From the NCBI RefSeq assembly GCF_018837975.1, contig NZ_JAGSOY010000005.1, forward strand, positions 1 through 64,000: DNA of 64,000 nt. The letters are read 5' to 3'. The translations under genes were made by a program, and so were the position numbers. The DNA comes from Zooshikella harenae (lineage in GTDB: Bacteria > Pseudomonadota > Gammaproteobacteria > Pseudomonadales > Zooshikellaceae). The first letter of the stretch is position 1, and every line of letters begins with the position of its first letter. Shown here piece by piece: positions 7,235 to 17,328 of this stretch. The notes under the pieces were generated by a model that searched no databases, was not told the DNA's origin, and was given only the letters and a program-made list of their open reading frames with translations.

Positions 7235-10006
7235 ATGGACCTTATGCGAAATAGCTTGACAATTAAAGGGAAAGTATTTGCGCTATTTTTTTGCTTGTTA
7301 CTAACAATGGTTTTGTTGGTGGCAAATGGTTTGAAAAGTGTAAATAGTGTGAATGAGTTGTTTTATGAGATTAGGACAAGTGAATTAAGTAGAACAGAAT
7401 TACTGAATATTGTAGAGAAAATCAGTAAACTGCGATTTTTTCTACAGGGAAAAAACAAAAATACACTGGTTAGCATAGAACAGTTTAAAAGTATAGTTCT
7501 GGAGGTTAGGGATAGTTACGCAAATCTTGAAAAAATTAAATTAGTAAATCCGCCTTCTTTACCTGGTGAACTGACTGATCAATCTGAACTATTTAGCTTG
7601 TTCATCCAACACATCGATACATTACGAACTGAGAATCTTCGCTTTCAGCAATTTCACTCAAGGCTATTAATTGATGTTGATAGTATTATCACTCAATCAC
7701 TCCAGCCAGTATCAAATACTGAAGAAAACCAAATACTTGTAGATATAAAACAATGGTTACTGTCTACAAGCTTATTCGACCAATATAAAAATCTAAATAA
7801 TCAGTGGTTGGTCACTGCAGGGAAGTATAAGCAGGAATTAGCAATATTAAAGCAGAGGAAGGCATCAGCTAAACTGCAAATAACTGGGTTGGTGACTGAT
7901 TTAGATGCATTGATCCAAGCATACCTTAACACTCAGTCTCTTTGGGTCAAATTAACCACTGACCTTGTACATATAGAAAACCGCTACCAAGACTTTTTAA
8001 AGTATGCATTTCTTCAGGTTGAGCAATCGGATAAGGTTTTTGATAAAGAGTTTCAGGATATCGTAAAGAATAAGTGGTTGGTAGTCATTGTAGTAAGTCT
8101 GCTCAGCGTATTAATTGCAATATTCCTTATTTTGAGCACTGTTATCCCACTTAAGAAAATTACGAATGCATTTAGGTTGTTGTCAATTGGAGAGCTTGAT
8201 ATAGAAATTCCTGGCAAGCATCGTAAAGATGAGCTTGGAGAGTTAGCATTTACAGCAGGTATTCTTATAGAAAAAAGCCAACAAACTGCCACGTTGCTTG
8301 AAAACAGTAAACGATTAGTGACAGAGCAGGAAGCAACCAATAAAGCATTAAAGCAAGAAATAGAACAAAGACAGCAGGTAGAGTATGACTTGGTTAAAGC
8401 CAGAGAAGCTGCTGAGCTGGCAAATTATCAAAAGAGCTTATTTGTAACTAATGTCACACATGAACTTAAAACGCCCTTAAGTGGCATTCTTGGCATGCTG
8501 AGTTTATTGGATGCAACCAAGTTAACACCAGAGCAGAAAGAATATATTGATTATGCGTTGAAGTCTGGAGATGCTACCTTAGCGATGATTCACAATATGT
8601 TGGATTATACGACCCTTGAAGCAGGACGAATTTCTCTTCAACGTAAACCATTCTTACTATGCTCTCTTGTGGAAGAAGTGATTTTTTTAAGTGCCTTTCG
8701 CGCGGCGCAAAAGCAAATTGTTTTGCTCTATGATATTGCTAGTTATTTGCCAGAACAATTAGAGGGTGATGTTGCTCGAATTCGTCAAGTTTTACTTAAC
8801 CTCGTTAGTCATACTATTCAACACACAGACCAAGGATATATAGCCTTGGATGTGCAGGGGCACACGAGTATCGATGAAGCGGTGGTTAAATTTATTATTC
8901 ATGATAGTGGCCAATTAATAACGTGGGATCTATTTGATGAACGTTATACATCAGCGGCTCAGGAAAATGAAAGCGCTGATTCTATAGGTGTGGCTATTGC
9001 TCGGCAGTTAGCGGAGTTGATGTGGGGAAAACTCGAAAAATCAACACTGGATAATCCTGCTCGATTTACCTTAACGTTATCTTTACCAACTGTGTGTACT
9101 ACAGACCCATTGATGAATAAGCCTGCACTTAGTTCTCAAAGTTTATTAAAAGGGATTTGGTTGGGCGAAAGTTCTATCGTTTATAATTACCTTGCTTGTT
9201 TAGCGAAAAAAGTGAATTTACATTTAGTTCATTTATCTTCATTGACAGAGTTGGCGAATTGGGTAGGTAAAAACAGCTTACAGGAGTATCAATGCATACT
9301 TATTAGTAGTGAACTAATGAGTGAAAGTTATCCCAAATTGTTACAGCATATTCGTGCGGTTCATCCTGCTATACGTCAGTTAGCGATAATTTGGTATAGC
9401 TTATTCCCTCGTTGTGGAGAAGCTAATCAGTTTAAAGTGGTCGGTTTTAATGGCTATTTATCGCACCCCACAAAACACAAAGATTTTCTAACGCTCTGTC
9501 ATGCCTTGCTGAATAAATCACATGGGTTTATTACCCGTTATATTCAGCCAGATATAGAGTTGCCTGAAGTGTTTGATGTTAGTCAAATGGCTGATGAAAA
9601 TACTGGACAGCTTAAAGTATTGGTAGCTGAAGATAATCCAGTTAACCAAAAAGTAGCAGCCAGAATGTTGAGCAAATTACAATGTAAGGTGAGTGTTGCG
9701 AATAATGGGCAAGAAGCGGTTAATATGTGGCAGAGCCAGGGGTTTGATCTTATTGTTATGGATTGCAATATGCCGGTGATGGATGGCTATGATGCTACCC
9801 GGCAAATTCGTTCGTTAGAGCCTGAACGCTCACATATATATATTGTTGCTTTAACAGCCAATGCTTTGGAGGGAGAACGAGAGAAGTGTTTTCAAGCAGG
9901 CATGGATCATTACTTGACGAAGCCAGTTAAGTTAGTTGACTTTCAACAGCTTATTGATGAGGTACGTGATCACGCTTGCTCCTCTGACACTGCTGAAATG
10001 GTTTAA
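7235..10006 (+). CDS. Hybrid sensor histidine kinase with degenerate ATPase domain and C-terminal receiver
   Basis: A membrane-bound two-component sensor of BarA-like layout. Membrane segments at about residues 11-31 and 279-303 flank a mostly helical periplasmic region. A HAMP segment, a coiled coil (370-400), a dimerization domain with an intact H-box VTHELKTPLSG (His409) and an ATPase-like domain follow. After these come an atypical middle domain (about 640-770) and a receiver domain with VLVAEDN and phospho-acceptor Asp843 in VMDCNMPVMDG. The ATPase boxes are altered: NLVSHTIQHT replaces the usual NLVGNAIKFT, HDSGQLI replaces D.G.GI, and ADSIGVAI replaces GTGLGL. The middle domain resembles a receiver without its aspartate. 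ATP binding may therefore be weak or lost. A second possible start is ATG 7244. The partner and signal are unknown. Confidence 0.88.
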   Translation: MDLMRNSLTIKGKVFALFFCLLLTMVLLVANGLKSVNSVNELFYEIRTSELSRTELLNIVEKISKLRFFLQGKNKNTLVSIEQFKSIVLEVRDSYANLEKIKLVNPPSLPGELTDQSELFSLFIQHIDTLRTENLRFQQFHSRLLIDVDSIITQSLQPVSNTEENQILVDIKQWLLSTSLFDQYKNLNNQWLVTAGKYKQELAILKQRKASAKLQITGLVTDLDALIQAYLNTQSLWVKLTTDLVHIENRYQDFLKYAFLQVEQSDKVFDKEFQDIVKNKWLVVIVVSLLSVLIAIFLILSTVIPLKKITNAFRLLSIGELDIEIPGKHRKDELGELAFTAGILIEKSQQTATLLENSKRLVTEQEATNKALKQEIEQRQQVEYDLVKAREAAELANYQKSLFVTNVTHELKTPLSGILGMLSLLDATKLTPEQKEYIDYALKSGDATLAMIHNMLDYTTLEAGRISLQRKPFLLCSLVEEVIFLSAFRAAQKQIVLLYDIASYLPEQLEGDVARIRQVLLNLVSHTIQHTDQGYIALDVQGHTSIDEAVVKFIIHDSGQLITWDLFDERYTSAAQENESADSIGVAIARQLAELMWGKLEKSTLDNPARFTLTLSLPTVCTTDPLMNKPALSSQSLLKGIWLGESSIVYNYLACLAKKVNLHLVHLSSLTELANWVGKNSLQEYQCILISSELMSESYPKLLQHIRAVHPAIRQLAIIWYSLFPRCGEANQFKVVGFNGYLSHPTKHKDFLTLCHALLNKSHGFITRYIQPDIELPEVFDVSQMADENTGQLKVLVAEDNPVNQKVAARMLSKLQCKVSVANNGQEAVNMWQSQGFDLIVMDCNMPVMDGYDATRQIRSLEPERSHIYIVALTANALEGEREKCFQAGMDHYLTKPVKLVDFQQLIDEVRDHACSSDTAEMV

Positions 10007-10498
10007 GTGTTTGAGCCTCAACCAATCTAACATTTATTGTTCATTACTGTACTTAAAGAGGACCTTTAATGCTATCGGGTTAGTGATAATAGCTGGTTTA
10101 GCAGAACAAAAAAAACAGACAGTTGTATTTTCATACAAGCTGCCTGTATCCGGGGAGACTCAATGAAAACCAGATAACTCCATATCTGGTTGCATCATGG
10201 TAATTAATAAGACAAAGGTGTGGATTAAAAGTTTCCCGTAAAATGAAATTATTTGAAAAAAAATAATAGCTATAAGTAAAGTGCCAACTGTTTAACCTTT
10301 TTTGGGTTTATAAGGTTGGGGACTACGAATAGCGTGTATAGCGCTAATTAGAAAAGACTTTGTATACACATTTCATTTCTTGTTCAGAGATCAATAGTCA
10401 GGTTTTTAGCTGGTTTGCGGCCTTGGTGATCAAAAGCTGATCGGTTATGATCTTGTTCTTTTGAAAAACAACAGACTTAATGAAGTGGTTAACGAGCT
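10007..10498. other. Gene-free interval with several small dyads
   Basis: No convincing gene on either strand. Visible dyads are AACCAGATA/TATCTGGTT (10168-10191), AACCTT/AAGGTT (10294-10317) and GTGTATA/TATACAC (10334-10369), plus the terminator-like hairpin listed separately. The interval must hold the promoter of the transporter at 10499. Confidence 0.5.
10108..10147 (-). terminator. Terminator-like hairpin reading on the minus strand, with no gene upstream of it
   Basis: Read on the minus strand, a stem ACAGGCAGCTTGTAT pairs with ATACAACTGTCTGT (one bulge and one mismatch) and is followed by eight T (10115 down to 10108). On the plus strand the T-run is absent. The nearest minus-strand gene upstream starts at 12043, beyond the plus-strand transporter. 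Confidence 0.45.
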
Positions 10499-11824
10499 AT
10501 GAATTCAGTGGTGGTTGCAGTCTTGGTCATGTTAGTGCTCAGCTTATTGCGCACTAACGTGGTAATTTCACTTATAATTGGTGCTATTGCCGGGGGATTA
10601 GTAGGAGGGCTTGGCCTAGAAGAAACAATTAATGCCTTTAGTAAAGGGCTGGGTGGGGGAGCTCAAGTAGCATTGAGCTATGCGTTATTAGGAGCGTTTG
10701 CGGTTGCGATTGCCAAGTCGGGTCTACCTCACTTAATTGCAGATAAAGCTGTAACGATGTTGGGAAAGAATGGAGATCAACCACAAAAAGTAAAACAGTT
10801 GAAGTATGGGTTAATTGCTGTATTAGTATTGGTAGCCATTAGCTCTCAAAATATAATTCCCATCCACATTGCCTTTATTCCTTTGTTAATTCCACCACTG
10901 CTTATGGTTATGGCGAAATTGCATCTTGATCGTCGTTTAATTGCCTGTGTGCTGACATTCGGTTTGATTACCCCTTATATGTTTTTGCCTGTTGGGTTTG
11001 GCGGTATCTTTCTTAATGAAATATTGTTGGCAAACCTGGCTGATAATGGCCTGGCCACTGAAGGAATTAATGCTTCACAAGCCATGCTTATCCCTGCTTT
11101 GGGAATGTTGATGGGGTTATTAGTAGCTGTTTTTATCTCATACCGTGGTAAGCGTGAGTATGATCTTGAGAAAATTCAACAGGCTGAGAGTATCTCTGTC
11201 TCTTACTCAGCAAAAAGCTTAGGTATGTCCATTGTCGCCATTGTTGCAGCATTTATTGTTCAGTTATTGACTGACTCAATGATCTTAGGAGCAATGATTG
11301 GTTTTCTGGTGTTTTCTCTTAGTGGCGTCATTAACTGGAAAGCGTCAGATGGGGTGTTTGTCGATGGTATGAAGATGATGTCAATGGTGGGATTTATCAT
11401 GATCGCTGCCGCTGGCTTTGCTGAAGTACTGAGGCAGACAGGAGACATTGCTAACCTGGTAAATAATTCCGCAGCATTGATTGGCAGTAATAAGAGCTTA
11501 GCTGCACTGGTGATGTTGGCTGTAGGGTTGTTGATTACAATGGGGATTGGCTCGTCATTCTCAACGATTCCAATTATAAGCGCAATTTATGTACCTCTTG
11601 CTATGCAGTTAGGGTTTTCTCCATTGGCAATTGTTGCTTTAGTTGGAACAGCTGCTGCGCTTGGCGATGCTGGATCACCAACTTCTGACTCAACGTTAGG
11701 ACCAACTGCTGGCTTGAATATGGATGGGCAGCATAATCATATATGGGATACAGTGGTACCTACGTTTCTTCACTATAACTTGCCTTTACTTGTTTTTGGG
11801 TGGGTAGCTGCAATTATCTTGTAG
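10499..11824 (+). CDS. NhaC/YuiF-type inner-membrane antiporter or amino-acid permease
   Basis: A polytopic inner-membrane protein of about 11-12 hydrophobic segments over 441 residues. The segments [39 protein letters not shown] and the C-terminal [17 protein letters not shown] are hallmarks of the Na+/H+ antiporter-like family that includes Bacillus YuiF and Haemophilus HI1586. Members have been annotated either as sodium/proton antiporters or as amino-acid (histidine or arginine) transporters. The sequence does not decide between these. It stands alone, downstream of a long intergenic region, and its 3' end overlaps a small convergent gene by 39 bp. Family confidence is high and substrate confidence is low. 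Confidence 0.85.
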   Translation: MNSVVVAVLVMLVLSLLRTNVVISLIIGAIAGGLVGGLGLEETINAFSKGLGGGAQVALSYALLGAFAVAIAKSGLPHLIADKAVTMLGKNGDQPQKVKQLKYGLIAVLVLVAISSQNIIPIHIAFIPLLIPPLLMVMAKLHLDRRLIACVLTFGLITPYMFLPVGFGGIFLNEILLANLADNGLATEGINASQAMLIPALGMLMGLLVAVFISYRGKREYDLEKIQQAESISVSYSAKSLGMSIVAIVAAFIVQLLTDSMILGAMIGFLVFSLSGVINWKASDGVFVDGMKMMSMVGFIMIAAAGFAEVLRQTGDIANLVNNSAALIGSNKSLAALVMLAVGLLITMGIGSSFSTIPIISAIYVPLAMQLGFSPLAIVALVGTAAALGDAGSPTSDSTLGPTAGLNMDGQHNHIWDTVVPTFLHYNLPLLVFGWVAAIIL

Positions 11825-12043
11825 TCGTGTCTTATTATGAGAAGAAGTAATAATGGGGGTGGGGGAAGCTTTCATGAAATGATTTCCAAAAGCTTCTCTT
11901 ACCTGTTGCATTTGCTTGATAACCTCACTGCATTGGTAATAACTAAGCGCTAATGCAGCTTCCATCTGCTGCATTTCTGCGACAGCTTGTTGCAGTTGCT
12001 TTAATGATGAGTTTGTAAGACTCGACATAGTCAGTGTTCTCAT
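11786..12043 (-). CDS. Small hypothetical helical protein
   Basis: I do not recognise this 85-residue protein. The first 60 residues are rich in Gln, Ala, Met and Leu in a heptad-like pattern ([19 protein letters not shown]), suggesting an amphipathic helix or short coiled coil. The tail is basic and polar. It has no signal peptide and no membrane span. A second in-frame ATG lies at 12028. An AAGGA element is 12 bases before the first ATG. Its last codons overlap the 3' end of the convergent transporter. It could belong with the GIY-YIG-like gene upstream on the same strand, 245 bp away. Moderate confidence that it is a real gene. Confidence 0.5.
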   Translation of the reverse strand: MRTLTMSSLTNSSLKQLQQAVAEMQQMEAALALSYYQCSEVIKQMQQVREAFGNHFMKASPTPIITSSHNKTRLQDNCSYPPKNK

Positions 12044-12163
12044 AGCCCTGTAAATCCTTTGACTAAAAGATTAACCTAATAGTTCGTCAGAGATAGATGA
12101 AAGAAATGTAGTTCTGGCTAGAAATTATTCAAGTTAATGATAACTTAAAAAGATAAAGTGAAG

Positions 12164-12193
12164 TCCCAGAATAGGTGACACCTGATTCTGGGA
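12164..12193. other. Perfect two-tier hairpin downstream of the GIY-YIG-like gene
   Basis: TCCCAGAAT (12164-12172) pairs with ATTCTGGGA (12185-12193), and inside it AGGTG pairs with CACCT. There is no T-run immediately after it on either strand; on the minus strand a TTTTTAAG lies about 20 bases on. It may be a weak terminator or a 3' stabiliser of the minus-strand transcript. Confidence 0.55.
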
Positions 12194-12288
12194 AGGTCAT
12201 TAGCACGTATATAAATTTTAAGTGAAGGTAGGTAGCCAAATGATAACCGAGCAGGCCAAGAGCACTTAAAATAAATTTTTTATAAGGA

Positions 12289-13368
12289 TTAAGCTGTTTG
12301 CTTTAAGGTGTGCCAGCAGCTTTGAGGACGTAAATACTGAGCTTTGAGCTGTTCAGCCATCTCATTTAAATTTTCCAGTATTGCTAACAGAGATTGCTTT
12401 GAACTTTCCATTTCAGCAGGTGTTTTCTGCTTAGTTAAATCTCGCTGAGCCTCAATAGCAGCAACCATCTGTAACTCTTTTTCTGTTAATGGTTTTGGTT
12501 CAGGTGGACTAATGTCTTCAGCTTGATGCTGCTCTAAAGTTGCTAGCGAAGAAAGTTGAGTTTCTTTTGAGTTCTCTTGATTATCATCAGCTTTTGAGTG
12601 GTTGTTATAGGTTTTTGCCTGCTCAGTTAGCTGTTTAAGGATAGACCCTACTGTAGATGTTTGCTCTTCCTCTGCAGTGGGTTTGTTCTGAGTTTGGACA
12701 GAAGTTGTTTTTAATGGTTGTACAGCTGACTTCTTTGCTTTAGTGGTAGTGCGAGCTGCAGGAGCTGCTTCTGGTAATGGTGCTGGGCTACATGTAGCAG
12801 TGTTGTTTTTAGATGGTGGCACTGTTGTAGCTTCAGTAGTACTGCGACCATTATGATGAGTGTAAGCATCATAAGATTTAGCCTTTGCTGTAAGTCGTTG
12901 TAAAATAGAAGGCCCTTCATGAGCTTCTATTTTAGCCATTGTTTCTGCTGATGGTGATGGTGGTTTAGCAGGAACAGGAGCTTGCTGCTTGGCTGTTGCT
13001 GCTTGTTGAGCACCAGTGCTTGACGTGTCAGGGTTACTTGGTTTAGCTTTTGCTGGCGCTTTTCTACGTACAGGGCGACAAATAGTATTTGATGATGAAC
13101 CCAACTTGTAGCCTTTTAAGCTTAGAGCACTGTACGTGTTGATCGCTTCTTGCTCTAGCTCAGCAAGCTCGTCTCTACTTTCCGCATAATCCCACTCTTC
13201 AACACTAAACTCATCGGCGCCGTAGCGAAGAATCTCTTTGTATAGAGGGAAATCAAGATCCATTTCGGCTGCGGCAACAATTTTCGCCCATTGTACTTCA
13301 AGTTGGTTACGTGTCGTACCAACATAAACCTGACTAGTGATCTTGTTTGTTACCGTGAAGATTAACAA
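12289..13368 (-). CDS. GIY-YIG-like N-terminal domain fused to a Pro/Ala/Lys/Thr-rich repeat region
   Basis: Residues 1-90 match the GIY-YIG nuclease fold: LIF in place of GIY, NKITSQVYVGTT containing YVG at 15-17, W27, LRYGADEF, and LEQEAINTY with the family glutamate. The arginine usually found in the KRW position is replaced (VQW), so nuclease activity is doubtful. Residues 95-330 are low complexity. They contain two related segments, SILQRLTAKAKSYDAY (from 154) and SILKQLTEQAKTYNNH (from 242). A helical C-terminus with LLAILENLNEMAEQ resembles the same unit. The start is TTG at 13368 with GAAGG seven bases upstream; no better start exists. No partner gene is obvious. Function unknown, possibly nucleic-acid binding through the degenerate domain. 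Confidence 0.75.
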   Translation of the reverse strand: MLIFTVTNKITSQVYVGTTRNQLEVQWAKIVAAAEMDLDFPLYKEILRYGADEFSVEEWDYAESRDELAELEQEAINTYSALSLKGYKLGSSSNTICRPVRRKAPAKAKPSNPDTSSTGAQQAATAKQQAPVPAKPPSPSAETMAKIEAHEGPSILQRLTAKAKSYDAYTHHNGRSTTEATTVPPSKNNTATCSPAPLPEAAPAARTTTKAKKSAVQPLKTTSVQTQNKPTAEEEQTSTVGSILKQLTEQAKTYNNHSKADDNQENSKETQLSSLATLEQHQAEDISPPEPKPLTEKELQMVAAIEAQRDLTKQKTPAEMESSKQSLLAILENLNEMAEQLKAQYLRPQSCWHTLKQTA

Positions 13369-13378
13369 GGTGACACCT
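13368..13378. repeat. Palindromic 11-mer AGGTGACACCT, second copy at 12173-12183
   Basis: The same 11-mer occurs in the same orientation on both sides of the GIY-YIG-like gene. The 13368 copy covers the ribosome-binding region and start codon. The 12173 copy is the core of the downstream hairpin. It may be an operator, a recombination scar or coincidence. Confidence 0.5.
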
Positions 13379-13715
13379 TCGTTACTGAATAGACCCCAAA
13401 AAAAGAGCGAAATTATACAGAGGAAGTTTTATGTTGGTAGGGGTTGACAGTGCTCTTTTGAAAAAAAGTGATAAAAAGCAAAAGGATCAGAATAAATATA
13501 CGGAAACTGATGTTCAGTCATGTTTACTTTTCACGAAAAAGGAGATTGGTCTTACAAAAGTCTTAACTAGAAAATCTCACGTTTGATAATAAGTGATGGT
13601 GAGAAAGAGGCATTTTCGTTGACAGGACTTTTAATGTTTGTGCCTAGCTTATTAGGACGCAACCAGATTGTTGCCGCCATGACTAATAGGCGGCAATAGT
13701 ATTATGATACTGGTC
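13379..13715. other. Intergenic region between ispB and the GIY-YIG-like gene
   Basis: No gene seen. A hairpin TTGCCGCC/GGCGGCAA with a 10-nt loop (13671-13696) lies 20 bp past the ispB stop codon. It lacks a T-run on both strands but is the best candidate for ending the ispB transcript. The promoter of the minus-strand GIY-YIG-like gene should lie near 13400-13450. Confidence 0.45.
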
Positions 13716-14696
13716 TTAAAAGCTTCGTTTAATGGCAAACTCGGCTAAGTTAAGTAATGCTGTTTTATAGGTAGAAGGTGGCAGAATGGCTAATGCATCT
13801 GTAGCCAATTTTTGCTGCTCTGTGGCTTTCTTAAGGGTGTAGTCAAGGGAGCCACTTTGGGTGATGATTTCAATGATTTCTTTTATATTTACTAAGTTGG
13901 GTTTTTGAATGGCTTGTCTGACACGTTGAGCGGCTTCGGGTGAGCCTGTTTGAATAGTGTAAATCAGCGGCAGGGTAGGTTTGCCTTCAGCAAGATCATC
14001 ACCAATGTTTTTACCCATTGCTTCAGTGTCACCCTGATAATCAAGCACGTCATCAACTAGCTGAAATGCCATGCCAAGATGACAACCAAAACGGCGAAGA
14101 GATTCACACACTTCTTTGTTACTTTTTGCCAGCTGAGCTGCCGTATGTGTAGACGCCTCAAACAGCATGGCTGTTTTGCCATGAATGACTTTCAGGTAGT
14201 CAGCTTCTGATGTGTTGGCATCCCTTATGCGCATAAGCTGCATTACTTCACCTTCAGCAATGATATTGGTGGCTGAAGATAGAGTATTCATAATATCCAT
14301 ATGCCCTAATTGCACCATCATTTGAAATGCACGGGAATACAGAAAGTCACCTACTAACACGCTTGGGGCATTACCCCATTTGGCATTAGCAGTTGATTTA
14401 CCTCGTCTTAGATCTGAAGTATCTACAACATCATCATGCAAAAGGGTGGCTGTATGGAGAAACTCAATAATAGCGGCTAGTGAGATTTGCTGTTCTCCCT
14501 GGTAACCGCATGCACGGGCTGCAAGAAGTACGAGCAAAGGTCTGAGTCTTTTACCTCCAGCTTGAACAATATATTCAGCTATTTTAGTGACGAGAGGAAC
14601 TTGTGACGCTAGTTGGATGTTGATGCACTTATCAACAGCAGTAAAGTCATCAGCGACGACTGCGTAGATATCTTGAACAAGCTTGGATTCAGGCAT
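13716..14696 (-). CDS. ispB: Octaprenyl diphosphate synthase IspB
   Basis: A trans-polyprenyl diphosphate synthase that elongates farnesyl diphosphate with isopentenyl units to make the side chain of ubiquinone. Both aspartate-rich motifs are present: LLHDDVVDTSDLRRG, the first substrate/magnesium site, and QLVDDVLDY, the second. GGKRLRP near residue 48 binds the diphosphate. At 326 residues it is a normal length. It is divergent from rplU-rpmA, the arrangement known from E. coli and Pseudomonas, which supports the assignment. The start ATG is at 14696 (MPESKLV). Confidence 0.95.
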   Translation of the reverse strand: MPESKLVQDIYAVVADDFTAVDKCINIQLASQVPLVTKIAEYIVQAGGKRLRPLLVLLAARACGYQGEQQISLAAIIEFLHTATLLHDDVVDTSDLRRGKSTANAKWGNAPSVLVGDFLYSRAFQMMVQLGHMDIMNTLSSATNIIAEGEVMQLMRIRDANTSEADYLKVIHGKTAMLFEASTHTAAQLAKSNKEVCESLRRFGCHLGMAFQLVDDVLDYQGDTEAMGKNIGDDLAEGKPTLPLIYTIQTGSPEAAQRVRQAIQKPNLVNIKEIIEIITQSGSLDYTLKKATEQQKLATDALAILPPSTYKTALLNLAEFAIKRSF

Positions 14697-15258
14697 GAGA
14701 TTTTATGTGCACGATTAAAGAAAACCGCCCGCATGCTAGGGGGGTAGAAACGTTCTGTCAAGAATGATAACGCGGATGCTATGTCAGATATACCCACTGT
14801 GAATGATTTTTACTTGCAAAACACTTTATCTCATTTGTTTGCTCGAAGATTAGGGGGAATTGATAAATAGATTGGAAGTGAGTCAAAAGAGTATTTCTTG
14901 GTAGGTCACATTTTAGGGCTGGAGGCTGTGCTTTTGGACTATAAATAGGTGGTAACAGATATAGGCTAAAATGGAAGCAGGTAATGCTTGCTTGACTCAA
15001 GGGATTTCCGTAGAATTGCGCGCTCACGCGCGAAAATCCTGGATTTCTTCTTTTTGTTATAAACGCTATTAATATCAAGTTAAGACAGATATATAGCACT
15101 GTCATTATGATGTTGTAGGTGTTTATGGGAAGTAATCTTAGTATGCATTACGCCATTTTTAGTGTGCGTTGCGGATAGGTATTTTCGATTTTGTAAATTC
15201 CAGATCTGACTGGATGCCTTTAACAAAAAGGCGGCTGTGGATTTTCGGAGATAGATAC
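14697..15258. other. Divergent promoter region between ispB and rplU
   Basis: 562 bp without a convincing gene on either strand. It carries the rplU promoter candidate listed separately and an untranslated leader of about 235 bp before rplU. The ispB promoter must lie in the left part; I could not single out one hexamer pair. Confidence 0.5.
14988..15016 (+). promoter_or_regulatory. Putative sigma-70 promoter of rplU-rpmA with GC-rich discriminator
   Basis: TTGCTT (14988-14993), a 17-bp spacer and TAGAAT (15011-15016). It is followed at once by the GC palindrome GCGCG-CTCA-CGCGC, the kind of GC-rich start region found at ribosomal-protein promoters under stringent control. Confidence 0.55.
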
Positions 15259-15573
15259 ATGTATGCGGTAATCGTAAGTGGCGGCAAACAGTATAAAGTC
15301 GCTGAAGGGGAAACCCTAAAGTTAGAAAAGCTGGAAGTAGCAACAGGTGAAGCTGTCGAGTTCGATAAAGTACTGTTGGTTGCTAACGGTGAAGAGATCA
15401 AAATCGGTGCACCTCAAGTTGAAGGGGCCAAGGTTTCTGCTGAAGTGGTTGCGCATGGCCGCGGTAAAAAAGTGCAAATCGTCAAGTTTAGACGTCGGAA
15501 GCACCATCGCAAGCAAATGGGGCACCGTCAGTGGTACACCCAAGTTAAAATTACTGGCATTAATGCGGGCTAA
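15259..15573 (+). CDS. rplU: 50S ribosomal protein L21
   Basis: A structural protein of the large ribosomal subunit that contacts 23S rRNA and L20. The protein starts [14 protein letters not shown] and contains [16 protein letters not shown], the conserved basic loop. It is 104 residues long, as expected. The ATG at 15259 has GGAG eight bases upstream. Earlier in-frame ATGs would add residues not found in L21. It is followed after 21 bp by rpmA and shares its transcript. Confidence 0.97.
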   Translation: MYAVIVSGGKQYKVAEGETLKLEKLEVATGEAVEFDKVLLVANGEEIKIGAPQVEGAKVSAEVVAHGRGKKVQIVKFRRRKHHRKQMGHRQWYTQVKITGINAG

Positions 15574-15594
15574 TTTACGATAGGAGACTGAAGC

Positions 15595-15852
15595 ATGGCT
15601 CACAAGAAGGCAGGGGGTAGTACCCGTAACGGACGCGATTCCCAGAGTAAACGTTTAGGTGTTAAGCGCTTTGGTGGACAACTGGTACCCGCTGGCAGCA
15701 TTATCGTACGTCAACGTGGCACACGTTTTCATGCTGGTGAAAACGTAGGTATGGGCACAGACCATACATTGTTTGCTAAAGCTGAAGGCCGAGTGGTTTT
15801 CGAGGTTAAAGGCCCTAAAAACCGTAAATATGTACGGATTGAAGCGGCTTAA
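15595..15852 (+). CDS. rpmA: 50S ribosomal protein L27
   Basis: A large-subunit protein whose N-terminus reaches the peptidyl-transferase centre. It begins [16 protein letters not shown], the exact signature of bacterial L27, and lacks the N-terminal extension that some Firmicutes cleave. It is 85 residues, with GGAG seven bases upstream of the ATG. It is the second gene of the rplU-rpmA operon, which ends in the strong terminator that follows. Confidence 0.97.
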   Translation: MAHKKAGGSTRNGRDSQSKRLGVKRFGGQLVPAGSIIVRQRGTRFHAGENVGMGTDHTLFAKAEGRVVFEVKGPKNRKYVRIEAA

Positions 15853-15873
15853 AATCGCCTTCCAGTTTTTATG

Positions 15874-15903
15874 AAAAGCCCCGCTTTGTCGGGGCTTTTT
15901 TAT
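15874..15903 (+). terminator. Rho-independent terminator of rplU-rpmA
   Basis: AAAAGCCCCG, loop CTTTGT, CGGGGC followed by seven T, 22 bp past the rpmA stop codon. Confidence 0.92.
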
Positions 15904-16003
15904 TTCAACACCTAAACTGAAATAGAAAACAAGCTGGCAATATTTTTTTGCGCGAGTAGGATGATTCTCTCCTGTTTGGGCTCGATCTGTGAAAGGTGGT
16001 TAA

Positions 16004-17203
<1,200 letters not shown>

Positions 17204-17253
17204 GTAGTAAAAGACTGTTTTCGTATTTGTTGATAAAGTAAAACTAATATTTT

Positions 17254-17306
17254 TTGGCTAATCAAATGGCTGATAAGCATCAATTTGTTAGCCAAGATTG
17301 GGCTAA
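17254..17306 (+). promoter_or_regulatory. Three-armed mutually exclusive hairpins upstream of proB
   Basis: Arm 1 TTGGCTAA (17254-17261) is complementary to arm 2 TTAGCCAA (17288-17295). Arm 2 also pairs with arm 3 GGGCTAA (17300-17306). The 1:2 and 2:3 pairings exclude each other. No T-run follows, so a role at the level of translation or RNA stability is as likely as attenuation. Confidence 0.35.
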
Positions 17307-17328
17307 CGTTCTCATGTAGTTAACTTTT

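Noticed and set aside
9936-10166. 76-codon plus-strand frame overlapping the end of the hybrid kinase
   Set aside because: Most of it is an out-of-frame reading of the receiver domain and the following hairpin.
13671-13696. Hairpin after ispB considered as a classical terminator
   Set aside because: There is no T-run on either strand, so it is only described within the intergenic region.
14779-15603. Several minus-strand and plus-strand frames around the rplU leader
   Set aside because: They overlap rplU or its promoter, are mutually conflicting and have no family features.
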